A stretch of 64,000 bases of DNA from JANQIO01 sp965601975 (GCA_965601975.1 OZ271856.1:248001-312000); one strand, 5' to 3'. Shown: positions 16,572-26,192, counted from the first letter of the stretch. The notes: a model not told the origin generated them from the letters alone. Translations and numbers: made by a program.

Positions 16572-17255
16572 TCAGTCTCCGCCGCCGAGCAGCGGTCTTG
16601 CGAGATTCCCCGGTGAGCGGGAGCGGTCGAACACCACAATGGTCTTGCCGCTGGCGGTCAGCAGCCCGTCGTCTTCCAGGGTCTTCAGTACGCGGCCGGC
16701 CATTTCGCGGGAACAGCCCACAATGCGGCCCAGCTCCTGGCGGGTCACCTTGATCTGCATGCCGTCCGGGTGGGTCATGGCGTCCGGCTGTTCGCACAGG
16801 TCCAGCAGCGTGTGGGCGATGCGACCGGAGACGTCGACAAAGGCCAGGTCCGAGAGCTTGCGGGTGGTGATGCGCAGCCGGTCCGCCATCTGCTTGCCGA
16901 TGGCAAACAGGATGTCGGGGAACTGGGCGCGAATCTTGTGAAAGCGCTCGTAGCTGATCTCGGCGACCTCGCACTGGGTCTTGGCCTGGATCATGGCGCT
17001 GCGGGGTTCATCGTCGTCGCCGAACAGGCCCATCTCGCCGAAGAAGTCGCCGGGATTCAGGTAGCTCACGACCATGTCGTGATCGCCGTCGTCTTCCACA
17101 ATGACGGACACCGACCCGTCGAGAATGAAAAACAGGGAAGCGCTGACCTCTCCCATGCGGATGATCTGCGACTTGGGCTTGAAATCCTGGCGCTGGCAAT
17201 AGCGCAGGAAGTTCTCGATGTTCGGGATCGCGTTGAGAATCTGCGGTTTGATCAA
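16572..17255 (-). CDS. cAMP receptor protein (Crp/Vfr family)
   Basis: This 227-residue regulator aligns along its whole length with E. coli Crp and Pseudomonas Vfr. The cAMP pocket is intact: FFGEMGLF with Glu74, Arg85-Ser86, and Thr130-Thr131 in RLRITT (E. coli has Thr-Ser). The helix-turn-helix TRQELGRIVGCSREMAGRVL (171-190) is nearly consensus, so targets are probably Crp-type sites. A tail of about 14 residues after IVVFDRSRS is extra compared with E. coli. It is divergent from an osmC gene and convergent with trpC, as in Pseudomonas (trpC-vfr-osmC). Confidence 0.95.
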   Translation of the reverse strand: MIKPQILNAIPNIENFLRYCQRQDFKPKSQIIRMGEVSASLFFILDGSVSVIVEDDGDHDMVVSYLNPGDFFGEMGLFGDDDEPRSAMIQAKTQCEVAEISYERFHKIRAQFPDILFAIGKQMADRLRITTRKLSDLAFVDVSGRIAHTLLDLCEQPDAMTHPDGMQIKVTRQELGRIVGCSREMAGRVLKTLEDDGLLTASGKTIVVFDRSRSPGNLARPLLGGGD

Positions 17256-17349
17256 ACCTTCACTCCCCTGTCCTTATTGCCGCTATAGTAGACTAGTCAC
17301 AACTAAAGTAAACATCGCAAATGCACGTATTCCTGCACAGGGAGAGCAG

Positions 17350-17772
17350 ATGGAAGCGACGGTAAAGTGGGTGGATAACGCCATGTTCCTGGCGGAATCC
17401 GGCAGTGGGCACAGCGTGGTCATGGACGGTCCGCCGGATCACGGCGGCCGCAACATGGGCGCTCGGCCGATGGAAATGCTGCTGATGGGCCTGGGCGGCT
17501 GCTCGGCCTTCGACGTCATGTCGATGCTGAAGAAGTCCCGCCAGGACGTCACCGACTGTCGCGCCGAGCTAAAAGCGGAACGCGCCGACGCCGTTCCCGC
17601 GGTGTTCACGAAAATCCACCTGCACTTCGTGGTAAGCGGTCGCAAGCTCAAGGCGTCACAGGTAGCTCGCGCCGTGTCCCTGTCTGCAGAGAAGTACTGC
17701 TCTGCCAGCATCATGCTGGAAGCGGCAGGCGTTGAAATGAGTCACAGCCACGAGCTGGTGGAAATAGACTGA
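17350..17772 (+). CDS. OsmC family protein
   Basis: The 140-residue protein has MLLMGLGGCSAFDVMSML and, near the end, EKYCSASIMLEAAGVE, the two segments with the redox cysteines of the OsmC/Ohr fold. Members of this YhfA-like branch are of unclear function and may reduce peroxides. ATG 17350 has GGGAGAG in front and gives normal length; the open frame reaches back over the crp/vfr start. It is divergent from crp/vfr. In Pseudomonas speD lies between osmC and coq7; it is absent here. Confidence 0.93.
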   Translation: MEATVKWVDNAMFLAESGSGHSVVMDGPPDHGGRNMGARPMEMLLMGLGGCSAFDVMSMLKKSRQDVTDCRAELKAERADAVPAVFTKIHLHFVVSGRKLKASQVARAVSLSAEKYCSASIMLEAAGVEMSHSHELVEID

Positions 17773-17779
17773 ATCGCCC

Positions 17780-18424
17780 CTAGACCCGGTAGCTCGACCG
17801 GGTCATCAGCTTCGACACCTCGGCCATGGCGCGCTTCACCGGCTCGGGAAAATTCTCGCCCCCCGCATCCAGTGCCGCTTCTCCGTGGCGGCGCTCATCT
17901 TCCAGCATCTGCTCGAGGATGCGGCGGCTGCGCTGATCTTCCTCGGGAAGTTTCTCCAGGTGTTCCTCGAGATGCCGGCAGACACGCTCCTCGGTGGCTG
18001 CAACAAAGCCCAGGCTCCAGCGGTCGCCGGCGATGCCCGCGGCGGCGCCCAGGGCAAAAGACATGCCGTACCAGAGGGGGTTGAGTACGCTGGTATGGCT
18101 GCCGAGCTGTTCCAGCCGCTCTTCACACCAGACCAGGTGGTCGACTTCTTCTTCGGCGGCCTGCTCCATTTCCTCGCGCACATCCGGCAGTCGCGCCGTC
18201 AGCGCCTGGCCCTGGTACAGGGCCTGGGCACAGACTTCACCGGTGTGATTGACCCGCATCAGTCCGGCGGCGTGGTGCCGGTCTTCCGCGCTCAGCTCGA
18301 CCTCGGATTCCGCCTGGCCGGGCGAGGGGCGATTGGCCTGGTTGGCCTTGCCCCCCAGGGTCCTGAGGACCTGGTCCGCGTTGTCGATGAAGTGATCCAG
18401 CAGTGTGAGCTTGCGCCGTTCCAT
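17780..18424 (-). CDS. coq7: 2-octaprenyl-3-methyl-6-methoxy-1,4-benzoquinol hydroxylase
   Basis: Coq7 (CoqF-type di-iron hydroxylase) carries out a late ring hydroxylation of ubiquinone synthesis. The 214-residue protein has the di-iron ligands in MRVNHTGEVCAQALY, EEEVDHLVWCEERL, a central Glu region, and QMLEDERRHGEAA. ATG 18424 gives MERRKLTLLDHFID, the family start; the frame is open upstream into purD and that part is spurious. Confidence 0.95.
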   Translation of the reverse strand: MERRKLTLLDHFIDNADQVLRTLGGKANQANRPSPGQAESEVELSAEDRHHAAGLMRVNHTGEVCAQALYQGQALTARLPDVREEMEQAAEEEVDHLVWCEERLEQLGSHTSVLNPLWYGMSFALGAAAGIAGDRWSLGFVAATEERVCRHLEEHLEKLPEEDQRSRRILEQMLEDERRHGEAALDAGGENFPEPVKRAMAEVSKLMTRSSYRV

Positions 18425-18467
18425 GAGGCAAGTGTAATCGATCGGGCGTCGATTTTCCGGTGCCGGC

Positions 18468-19748
18468 CTAAGCCCGGTCGATCGCGCGCCAGCCGATATC
18501 CCGGCGGTAAACCACGTCGTCCCAGCTGACCCGGGCGACGCCCTCGTAGGCGGCGGCCTGGGCGCCGGCGATGTCCTCGCCGAGGGCGGTGACACAGAGC
18601 ACGCGCCCGCCGCTGGTGACGATGCGATCGTTGTCGCGGGCGGTGCCCGCGTGGAAGACCTTGGTATCGCCGCTGTCGGCGCCGTCCAATCCGCTGATTT
18701 CGAACCCCTTGCCGTAGCTGCCCGGGTAGCCGCCGGCGGCCATCACCACGCCGAGCGCGGTCCGCGTGTCCCACTGGGCATCTGTGCTGTCCAGGCGGCC
18801 GTCCAGGGCCGCATCGCACAGGGCGCAGAGGTCCGAGTTCAGGCGCATCATGATGGGCTGGGTTTCCGGATCGCCGAAACGGCAGTTGAACTCGATCACC
18901 TTCGGGCTGCCGTCGGGCGCAATCATCAGCCCCGCATAGAGGAAGCCGGTGTAAGGCATTCCCTCGGCGGCCATGCCCGCCACGGTCGGGTGAATTACCT
19001 CGTCCATGATGCGCTGGAATACCGCATCGGTGACGACCGGCGCCGGGGAGTAGGCCCCCATACCGCCGGTGTTGGGGCCGGTATCGCCGTCGCCGATGCG
19101 TTTGTGGTCCTGGCTGGTGGCCATCGGCAGCACGTTGCTGCCGTCCGCCAGCACGATAAAGCTGGCCTCTTCGCCGTCCAGGAACTCCTCGATCACCACC
19201 CGGCAGCCGGCGTCGCCGAATGCATTGCCCGACAGCATGTCGGTTACGGCCGCCTCGGCCTGGTCCAGGGTCTCGGCGACGATCACGCCCTTGCCCGCGG
19301 CGAGGCCGTCAGCCTTGACCACGATCGGTGCGCCCTGGGCTCGCAGGTAGGCCAGCGCCGGTTCCAACTCGGTGAAGTTGGCGTAGGCTGCGGTGGGTAT
19401 ATTGTGGCGGGCCAGGAAATCCTTGGTAAATGCTTTCGATCCCTCCAGCTGCGCCGCCGCCGCAGATGGGCCGAAGCAGCGCAGGCCGCGCTCCGAGAAG
19501 TAGTCGACGATGCCGTCCACCAGCGGGGCTTCCGGGCCGACGATGGTCAGGCCGACGCCATTGGCCTCGCAGAAACTCGCCAGCGCGGGAAAATCCCCCA
19601 CCGCGATATCGACGTTCTCGAGGCCGGGCTCCGATGCCGTGCCGGCGTTGCCGGGAGCGACAAACACCGTCTCCACATTGCCGGACTGGGCCGCTTTCCA
19701 GGCCAGGGCGTGCTCGCGGCCGCCGCTGCCAATAACCAGTACATTCAC
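18468..19748 (-). CDS. purD: Phosphoribosylamine-glycine ligase
   Basis: PurD joins glycine to phosphoribosylamine, the second step of purine synthesis. The 426-residue ATP-grasp enzyme starts MNVLVIGSGGREHALAWKA and has VVKADGLAAGKGV, VVIEEFLDGEEASF, GPNTGGMGAYSPAP and EFNCRFGDPETQ. It follows purH after 11 bp, the standard purHD order. Confidence 0.98.
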   Translation of the reverse strand: MNVLVIGSGGREHALAWKAAQSGNVETVFVAPGNAGTASEPGLENVDIAVGDFPALASFCEANGVGLTIVGPEAPLVDGIVDYFSERGLRCFGPSAAAAQLEGSKAFTKDFLARHNIPTAAYANFTELEPALAYLRAQGAPIVVKADGLAAGKGVIVAETLDQAEAAVTDMLSGNAFGDAGCRVVIEEFLDGEEASFIVLADGSNVLPMATSQDHKRIGDGDTGPNTGGMGAYSPAPVVTDAVFQRIMDEVIHPTVAGMAAEGMPYTGFLYAGLMIAPDGSPKVIEFNCRFGDPETQPIMMRLNSDLCALCDAALDGRLDSTDAQWDTRTALGVVMAAGGYPGSYGKGFEISGLDGADSGDTKVFHAGTARDNDRIVTSGGRVLCVTALGEDIAGAQAAAYEGVARVSWDDVVYRRDIGWRAIDRA

Positions 19749-19759
19749 ACCTGTCGTCC

Positions 19760-21334
19760 TCAGTGACGGAAGTGGCGCATGCCGGTGAACACCATCGCCA
19801 TGTCGTGTTCGTCGGCAGCGGCGATGACTTCCTCATCGCGAATGGAGCCGCCGGGCTGGATGACTGCGCTGATGCCCACGGCGGCGGCATTGTCGATGCC
19901 GTCGCGGAACGGGAAGAAGGCGTCGGAGGCCATGACCGAACCTTTCACCTGCAGGCCCGCGTGCTCCGCCTTGATGGCGGCGATACGGGCCGAGTTGACG
20001 CGGCTCATCTGGCCGGCACCGACGCCGATGGTCTGGCCGTTTGCGGCATAGACGATGGCATTCGATTTGACGAACTTGGCCACTTTCCAGGCGAACAGCA
20101 GATCGCGCATTTGCTCCGCCGTGGGCTGACGCGCACTCACCACCTTGAGCTCGGCTTCACTCACCATGCCGAGGTCGCGGTCCTGTACCAGCAGGCCGCC
20201 GTTGACCCGCTTGTAGTCAAGCGCCGGTGTGGCGTCGCTCCATGCGCCGCAGCTCAGCACCCGCACGTTTTCCTTGGCGGCGGTAGCGGCCAGCGCTTCC
20301 TGGCTGACCGTTGGCGCGATGATTACCTCGACGAACTGGCGCTCGATGATGGCTGCGGCGGTAGCGGCATCCAGTTCGCGGTTGAAGGCGATGATGCCGC
20401 CGAACGCGGATTCCGGGTCCGTGGCAAAGGCGCGCTGGTAGGCCTCGTGAATGTCGTCGGCGATTGCGACGCCACAGGGATTGGCGTGCTTGACGATCAC
20501 ACAGGCCGGCACATCGAAGTTCTTGACGCATTCCAGGGCAGCGTCGGTATCGGCGACGTTGTTGTAGGACAGGGCCTTGCCCTGCAGCTGCTGCGCGGTG
20601 GCGATACCCGTCTCTGCGGGCACGGCCTCGCGATAGAACGCGGCGGCCTGGTGCGGATTCTCGCCGTAGCGCATTTCCTGGACCCGGTGGAACTGGGTGG
20701 AAAACGTGCGCGGGAAGGCCTCGCTGCCGCCGTCCACCAGCTTGCCGAAGTGATTGGCAATGGCGCCGTCGTAGGCGGCGGTGTGCTCGTAGGCGCGAAT
20801 GGCCAGGTCAAAGCGGGTCTTGTAGGAGATCTCTCCGCTATTGCCCTGCATTTCTTCGAGGATGCAGGGGTAGTCGCCGGCGTTGACGACGATGGTCACA
20901 TGGCGATGGTTCTTGGCGGCGGCGCGCACCATGGTGGGGCCGCCGATATCGATGTTTTCCACCGCGTCTTCCAGCGTGCAGTCCGGCTTAGCGACAGTCT
21001 GTTCAAAGGGGTAGAGGTTGACCACGACCATATCGATCGGCTCGATCCCGTGCTCCGCCATGACCGCATCATCGATGCCGCGTCGTGCGAGGATGCCGCC
21101 GTGCACTTTCGGATGCAGGGTTTTCACGCGACCGTCCATCATCTCCGGGAAGCCGGTGTAGGCGGAAATTTCCGTGACCGGAATGCCGTTTTCCTCCAGC
21201 AGGCGATACGTTCCGCCGGTGGAGAGCAGCTCCACACCCATGTCCGCCAGGCCGCGGGCAAAGTCTGCGATGCCGGTCTTGTCGGAAACGCTGATCAAAG
21301 CGCGCCGAACCGGAACAAGATCTGTTTCAGTCAT
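19760..21334 (-). CDS. purH: Bifunctional AICAR formyltransferase/IMP cyclohydrolase
   Basis: PurH makes the last two steps to IMP. The 524-residue protein has the N-terminal IMP cyclohydrolase domain (ALISVSDKTGI, STGGTYRLLEENG, MDGRVKTLHPKVHGG) and the C-terminal formyltransferase domain with the catalytic VKHANPCG and PGGSIRDEEVI. The length is normal. It lies downstream of fis with an 85-bp gap. Confidence 0.98.
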   Translation of the reverse strand: MTETDLVPVRRALISVSDKTGIADFARGLADMGVELLSTGGTYRLLEENGIPVTEISAYTGFPEMMDGRVKTLHPKVHGGILARRGIDDAVMAEHGIEPIDMVVVNLYPFEQTVAKPDCTLEDAVENIDIGGPTMVRAAAKNHRHVTIVVNAGDYPCILEEMQGNSGEISYKTRFDLAIRAYEHTAAYDGAIANHFGKLVDGGSEAFPRTFSTQFHRVQEMRYGENPHQAAAFYREAVPAETGIATAQQLQGKALSYNNVADTDAALECVKNFDVPACVIVKHANPCGVAIADDIHEAYQRAFATDPESAFGGIIAFNRELDAATAAAIIERQFVEVIIAPTVSQEALAATAAKENVRVLSCGAWSDATPALDYKRVNGGLLVQDRDLGMVSEAELKVVSARQPTAEQMRDLLFAWKVAKFVKSNAIVYAANGQTIGVGAGQMSRVNSARIAAIKAEHAGLQVKGSVMASDAFFPFRDGIDNAAAVGISAVIQPGGSIRDEEVIAAADEHDMAMVFTGMRHFRH

Positions 21335-21419
21335 TTGGCTTTCTACCTATCAGAGCTCAGGGCTGTCTACGGGAGCTTAAGGCTATTCACATTGTCTGTG
21401 TTTGGGCGGTGCGCCCGGT

Positions 21420-21740
21420 TCAGGAACTTGAGTCCTTCAGCAGGCCGTGCTGCTTCAGCTTCTTGCGCAGGGTGCCGCGGTTCAGCCCCAGCATTTGCGA
21501 AGCCTTGGTCTGGTTGTTTCGGGTGTAGCGCATGATTTCCTCGAGCAGCGGACCCTCTACCTCCGCCAGTACCATCTGGTACACATCGTTGCCCATCTGG
21601 CCATCCAGTTCATCCAGGTACGCGCGCACCGCAAGGCTCACGCTCTGGCGCAGGCTGGTGCCGCGGCTGTTGTCCTCATCCGCTGGCAATTCCAGTGATG
21701 TGCTTGGCGTCCGTTCCGTATGGGTTCCCCCCACTCTCAT
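21420..21740 (-). CDS. fis: DNA-binding protein Fis
   Basis: Fis is a nucleoid protein that activates rRNA promoters and shapes DNA. The 106-residue protein has a divergent N-terminus and a conserved C-terminal helix-turn-helix, RNNQTKASQMLGLNRGTLRK. Its start overlaps the dusB stop by 4 bases, the classical dusB-fis operon. The rRNA operon at 53-59 kb is a likely target. Confidence 0.97.
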   Translation of the reverse strand: MRVGGTHTERTPSTSLELPADEDNSRGTSLRQSVSLAVRAYLDELDGQMGNDVYQMVLAEVEGPLLEEIMRYTRNNQTKASQMLGLNRGTLRKKLKQHGLLKDSSS

Positions 21741-22723
21741 GCTGCCAACTCCTCGTATTCGTTGTTGTTGAAGAATTTATCGAGCTCGGTGAGTTGTTCT
21801 GCTGCGTTTTCCAGGCCGTTGAAGTGGCGGCGGAACCGCTCTCCTCCGGGTGCCTGCTGCAGGTACCAGCCCACATGCTTGCGGGCGATACGCAGACCCC
21901 TGTACTCACCGTAAAAATCGTAAAGGTCGCGCAGATGGGATTCCATCAGCGCAAATTTTTCAGCCGCCACAGGCTCCGACAGGTGTTCGCCGGTGGCCAG
22001 GTAATGGGCGATCTGGCCGCACAGCCAGGGGCGGCCCTGGGCGCCGCGACCGATCATGACCCCGGCGGCGCCGGTTTCATCCAGCACTGTGCGGGCCCGC
22101 TCCGGGCTGTCGATGTCCCCATTGGCCAGTACCGGTATGTCCACGGCGCGACGGATGTCGGCAATGGTCCGGTACTCTGCTTCGCCATTGAAGCGGTCGG
22201 CGCGGGTACGGCCGTGCACCGATAGCAGTGCGATGCCGGCGTCCTCCGCGATGCGGGCGACGCTGACGCCGTTGCGGTGTTCCGGGGACCAGCCCGTGCG
22301 AATCTTCAGTGTGACCGGCACATCGACGGCCGCGACCACGGCGTCCAGGATCGACTTGACCAGCTCCTCATCCCGCAGCAGGGCGGAACCCGCCGCCTTG
22401 CGGCAGACCTTCTTGGCCGGGCAGCCCATGTTGATATCGATGACCTGCGCCCCCAGCTCGACATTGCGGGCCGCGGCTTCGGCCATCATGCCGGGCTCGC
22501 CGCCGGCGATCTGAACAGATCGGGGCTCGCATTCCTCGGCGTGAACCAGTCGCAGGCGCGACTTGTCGCTGTCCCAGAGGCGGGTATCACTGGTCACCAT
22601 TTCAGAGACCACCAGGCCCGCGCCAAGCTTCCGGCAGAGGCGCCGGAACGGTAGATCGGTCACCCCGGCCATCGGTGCGAGAGCGACATTGTTGTCCAGT
22701 TTGTAAGGACCGATGGCGATCAT
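21737..22723 (-). CDS. dusB: tRNA-dihydrouridine synthase B
   Basis: DusB reduces uridine to dihydrouridine in tRNA D-loops with FMN. The 328-residue protein starts with IGPYKLDNNVALAPMAGVTD and has INMGCPAKKVCRKAAGSAL with the catalytic Cys, KIRTGW, and VHGRTRADRFNG. It is the first gene of the dusB-fis pair. Confidence 0.97.
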   Translation of the reverse strand: MIAIGPYKLDNNVALAPMAGVTDLPFRRLCRKLGAGLVVSEMVTSDTRLWDSDKSRLRLVHAEECEPRSVQIAGGEPGMMAEAAARNVELGAQVIDINMGCPAKKVCRKAAGSALLRDEELVKSILDAVVAAVDVPVTLKIRTGWSPEHRNGVSVARIAEDAGIALLSVHGRTRADRFNGEAEYRTIADIRRAVDIPVLANGDIDSPERARTVLDETGAAGVMIGRGAQGRPWLCGQIAHYLATGEHLSEPVAAEKFALMESHLRDLYDFYGEYRGLRIARKHVGWYLQQAPGGERFRRHFNGLENAAEQLTELDKFFNNNEYEELAA

Positions 22724-22808
22724 GCGGCGGTGAGCCCGGGACGACGAAAAGGGGCGTTATGATACTCGCAAGCCCAGGAGGCTCCAAGAAGAATTGCGGA
22801 TTTTTTGA

Positions 22809-23456
22809 TCAGTCTGGACTGGCAGTCACAAGCTGGAGCCGGGCCACGTAGTTGACGGCATCACTGCCTGGATCTGCAAGCGCCAGCGACACCTGAATGT
22901 CGCTGCGGGCGGGCAGCAGCAGCGGCTGGTTGCCGTGCAGGTACTCGGCCGGGCGGAACGCGCGCCTGGCGCGAGGCTCCCCCTGGCGATTGGTGAAGCC
23001 CAGCACCAGCAGGGGGTAGGGAACGGCTTCGGCGGTGCGGTTGCGAATGACCGCATCCACCCGCAGCGCGCCTTCCACGTCGGGGTGAGGGCGCACTACG
23101 AGCTTTGACAGTTCCACGGATTGCAGTGCGGCGCGCTCCCGCATGACCGGGAGGTAGAACTGCGCGCCCAGCAGGGCCAGCAGTGCCAGCAATACAGTCA
23201 GGGCGCCCCAGGGAATCGAGCGCTGCGTGTCCGGCAACTCGGCGACGGCCATGGGTGCCACCTCGATACCCGCAAACAGGTCTTCACCTTCCTCGGGCAC
23301 CTGCGGTGCAATGAAATCCATTTCCCCGTGGATGGCATCAAAGATCTGCAGGCAGTTGCCGCAGCGTACCCTGCCCCCGGCCTGTTCGATCTGCTCCGCT
23401 GCGACCTGGAAGCTCGCGTTGCAGCGGGGGCAGGTTGCCATCTGTACCTTGCTCAT
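22809..23456 (-). CDS. Zinc-ribbon/DUF3426 membrane protein
   Basis: The 215-residue protein has an N-terminal MJ0042-type zinc ribbon (Cys9, Cys12, Cys32, Cys35), an acidic linker, one membrane segment at about residues 85-105, and a C-terminal DUF3426 domain that probably faces the periplasm. Its function is unknown. It overlaps the prmA end by 4 bases, and proteins of this family sit next to prmA in many gammaproteobacteria. Confidence 0.88.
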   Translation of the reverse strand: MSKVQMATCPRCNASFQVAAEQIEQAGGRVRCGNCLQIFDAIHGEMDFIAPQVPEEGEDLFAGIEVAPMAVAELPDTQRSIPWGALTVLLALLALLGAQFYLPVMRERAALQSVELSKLVVRPHPDVEGALRVDAVIRNRTAEAVPYPLLVLGFTNRQGEPRARRAFRPAEYLHGNQPLLLPARSDIQVSLALADPGSDAVNYVARLQLVTASPD

Positions 23457-24343
23457 GCGGACGCAGCGACCCCTTTCAGTGCGACCCAGCCGTCTCGCTG
23501 CGCCGCGATTTCAAGTGTAATCGGATAAGCCTCGCGGAGCCGGTCCACCTGGGATTCGAGAATGCCCGACAGCAGCAGGTGACCGCCCGGCGCCAGCATC
23601 CCGCACAGTGTCGGGGCCAGGGTGCAGAGCGGTTCGGCCAGGATATTTGCCACCACCAGTTCCGCGCGCTCGTCGCCGTCGAGATCATCGGGATGGCAGA
23701 CGCGCAGCCGACCCGCCTCGATGCCGTTGCGCTCGGCGTTGGCCCAGGTGGCGGTCAGCGCCTGCGGATCGGTATCGGTGGCCAGCACGTGGCTCGCACC
23801 CAGAAGCAGTGCGCCGATGCCGAGAACGCCGGAACCGCAGCCAAAATCCACGACCCTCAGTCCCGACAGCGGGATGCCTGCGAGTTCCGCAAGGCACATG
23901 GCCGTGGTGGGGTGGGTGCCGGTGCCGAAGGCCAGGCCGGGATCCAGCAGGATATTGGTGGCCTGTGGGTCCGGCGGCGTCATCCAGGAGGGGCAAAGCC
24001 AGAGCTGGTCTGCAAACTGCAGCGGCTGGTAGTGCTGCATCCACTCCCGCTCCCAATCCTTGTCTTCGAGAATTTCGGCCCGCAGGCTGCTGCAGGCGTC
24101 GCCGTCTGCTACCAGGCTGTCTGCCAGCGCCGCGGTGAGGTCTGCAATGTCAGTGTCCGCCGGGAACAGGCCGCTGACGCGAGTCTGCTGCCAGAGCTGC
24201 TCGGTGGGCTCTGCTCCCGCAAACAGGGGCTGGTCGGCATTATCCTGGAGCGTCACCGCCGCGGCGCCCAGGGCCAGTAGCGCCTCTTCGATCCGGGGCG
24301 CCTGCTCGGCGTGGGTGTCCAGGCGCAGCTGCAACCACGTCAT
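23453..24343 (-). CDS. prmA: Ribosomal protein L11 methyltransferase
   Basis: PrmA trimethylates several amino groups on ribosomal protein L11. The 296-residue protein starts MTWLQLRLDTHAEQAP and has DPGLAFGTGTHPTT, the SAM motif VVDFGCGSGVLGIGA, and VVANILAEPL. The frame is open to 24517 but that part is the shadow of accC. It lies 4 bp after accC. Confidence 0.96.
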   Translation of the reverse strand: MTWLQLRLDTHAEQAPRIEEALLALGAAAVTLQDNADQPLFAGAEPTEQLWQQTRVSGLFPADTDIADLTAALADSLVADGDACSSLRAEILEDKDWEREWMQHYQPLQFADQLWLCPSWMTPPDPQATNILLDPGLAFGTGTHPTTAMCLAELAGIPLSGLRVVDFGCGSGVLGIGALLLGASHVLATDTDPQALTATWANAERNGIEAGRLRVCHPDDLDGDERAELVVANILAEPLCTLAPTLCGMLAPGGHLLLSGILESQVDRLREAYPITLEIAAQRDGWVALKGVAASA

Positions 24344-24347
24344 GGGA

Positions 24348-25688
24348 TTACTGGCTGAGTTTGTTTTCCAGGTAGTGAATGCTGACACCGCCGCGGGCGA
24401 ATGCGTTGTCACGCACCAGGTCCTGGTGCAGCGGTGCATTGGTGCGGATGCCCTCGACCACCAGTTCCTCCAGTGCCTGCCGCATCCTGCTGAGAGCGAT
24501 TTCGCGCGTCTCGCCATAGCTGATGACCTTGGCGATCAGCGAGTCATAGTGAGGCGGTACGGTGTAGCCGTCGTAGAGATGCGAATCGACCCGGATGCCG
24601 GGCCCACCCGGCGCGTGGAACGTACTCACGTGTCCCGGGCTGGGCATGAACGTCTTGGGATCTTCCGCGTTGATGCGGCACTCGAAGGCGTGGCCGCGGA
24701 ACGTCACGTCCTCCTGGCTGATGGACAGGGGTTGGCCGCTTGCCACGAACAGCTGCTCGCGCACGATATCGATACCGGTAATCATCTCGGAGACCGGGTG
24801 TTCCACCTGTACCCGGGTATTCATCTCGATGAAGTAGTACTTGCCGTCTTCATACAGAAACTCGAATGTGCCGGCGCCGCAGTAGCCAATCTTTTTACAG
24901 GCATTGACGCAGGCTTCGAAGACCTCTTCGCGCGCCTCTTCCGGAATGCCCGGCGCGGGTGCTTCCTCCAGCACCTTCTGGTGACGCCGCTGCAGGGAGC
25001 AGTCCCGGTCACCCAGGTGAATGGCGTTGCCGTGGCTGTCGGCGAGAACCTGTACCTCGACATGGCGCGGGTTCTCGAGGAATTTCTCGATGTAGACCTT
25101 GTCGCTGCCGAAGGCGGCGGCCGCCTCGGACTGGGTCACGTAGACCGCGTTGAGCAGGGCGGCTTCGCTCTGCACGACCCGCATGCCCCGGCCGCCACCG
25201 CCGGCGGCGGCCTTGATGATCACCGGGTAGCCGATGCGACGGGCGATCTCCATGGTGCGATCGCCGTCCTCATCGAGCGGGCCATCGGAGCCGGGCACCG
25301 TCGGAACGCCCGCCTCTTTCATGGCCTCGATGGCGGAGACCTTGTCGCCCATCAGTCGGATGACATCCGCTGACGGCCCGATGAAGGTAAAGCCGGATTT
25401 CTCCACCTGCTCGGCGAAGTCGGCGTTCTCCGCCAGGAAACCGTAGCCGGGGTGAATACCCACGGCGTCGGTCACTTCCGCTGCGGAGATAATGGCCGGT
25501 ATGTTCAGGTAGCTCTCAGGCGAGGGCGCAGGGCCGATGCAGACGGATTCGTCGGCCAGCTTCACGTGCATCAGGTCGCGGTCCGCCTGGGAGTGAACCG
25601 CTACCGTCTTGATGCCCAGCTCCTTGCAGGCCCTGAGGACGCGCAGGGCGATCTCGCCCCGGTTGGCAATAACGACTTTGTCGAGCAT
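24348..25688 (-). CDS. accC: Acetyl-CoA carboxylase, biotin carboxylase subunit
   Basis: AccC carboxylates the biotin on AccB at the expense of ATP, the first half of malonyl-CoA synthesis. The 446-residue protein has KVVIANRGEIALRVLRA, the glycine-rich ATP loop KAAAGGGGRGMR, RDCSLQRRHQK, and FIEMNTRVQVEHPV. The normal length is about 447. It follows accB. Confidence 0.98.
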   Translation of the reverse strand: MLDKVVIANRGEIALRVLRACKELGIKTVAVHSQADRDLMHVKLADESVCIGPAPSPESYLNIPAIISAAEVTDAVGIHPGYGFLAENADFAEQVEKSGFTFIGPSADVIRLMGDKVSAIEAMKEAGVPTVPGSDGPLDEDGDRTMEIARRIGYPVIIKAAAGGGGRGMRVVQSEAALLNAVYVTQSEAAAAFGSDKVYIEKFLENPRHVEVQVLADSHGNAIHLGDRDCSLQRRHQKVLEEAPAPGIPEEAREEVFEACVNACKKIGYCGAGTFEFLYEDGKYYFIEMNTRVQVEHPVSEMITGIDIVREQLFVASGQPLSISQEDVTFRGHAFECRINAEDPKTFMPSPGHVSTFHAPGGPGIRVDSHLYDGYTVPPHYDSLIAKVISYGETREIALSRMRQALEELVVEGIRTNAPLHQDLVRDNAFARGGVSIHYLENKLSQ

Positions 25689-25705
25689 GTGTTTTCTTGC
25701 AACCC

Positions 25706-26182
25706 CTAGACGATGGTGACCAGCGGCTGGTCAAACTCCACCGGCTGGCCGTTCTCGACGAGAATCGCCTCGACGGTGCCGGCCTTGTCCGCTTCGATCT
25801 GGTTCATCATCTTCATCGCTTCGACGATGCAGATCACGTCGCCCACTTTCACGTGCTGGCCCACTTCGATGAAGTTCGGTGAGCTGGGCGAGGGGGCGCG
25901 GTAGAAGGTGCCCACCATGGGCGACGTCACCACGTGGCCGGAGAGTTCCGCTGCTTCAGCCTCAGGTGCGGGAGCAGCCGGCTCGGGAACCGCGGCGGCG
26001 GGAGCGGGCGCCGCGGCCGCTACCGGCGCTGCCGGTGGCGCGTATTGCATCGGGGCGGCGGCCACCGGTGCGCCCGCGTTGCGGCTGATGCGAACCGACT
26101 CTTCGCCTTCCTTGATTTCAATTTCATCGATGTTGGACTCTTCCAGCAGTTCGATTAGTTTTTTTACTTTGCGAATGTCCAT
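25706..26182 (-). CDS. accB: Biotin carboxyl carrier protein
   Basis: AccB carries biotin for acetyl-CoA carboxylase. The 158-residue protein has an N-terminal helix MDIRKVKKLIELLEES, an Ala/Pro-rich linker, and a biotinyl domain with VEAMKMMNQ, where Lys124 is the biotinylation site. The frame is open past ATG 26182 into aroQ, but only the shorter form fits the family. Confidence 0.97.
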   Translation of the reverse strand: MDIRKVKKLIELLEESNIDEIEIKEGEESVRISRNAGAPVAAAPMQYAPPAAPVAAAAPAPAAAVPEPAAPAPEAEAAELSGHVVTSPMVGTFYRAPSPSSPNFIEVGQHVKVGDVICIVEAMKMMNQIEADKAGTVEAILVENGQPVEFDQPLVTIV

Positions 26183-26192
26183 GGGACAGTCC

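Noticed and set aside
19763..21535. 590-codon open frame opposite purH
   Set aside because: Antisense shadow of a certain housekeeping gene, with no recognisable motif.
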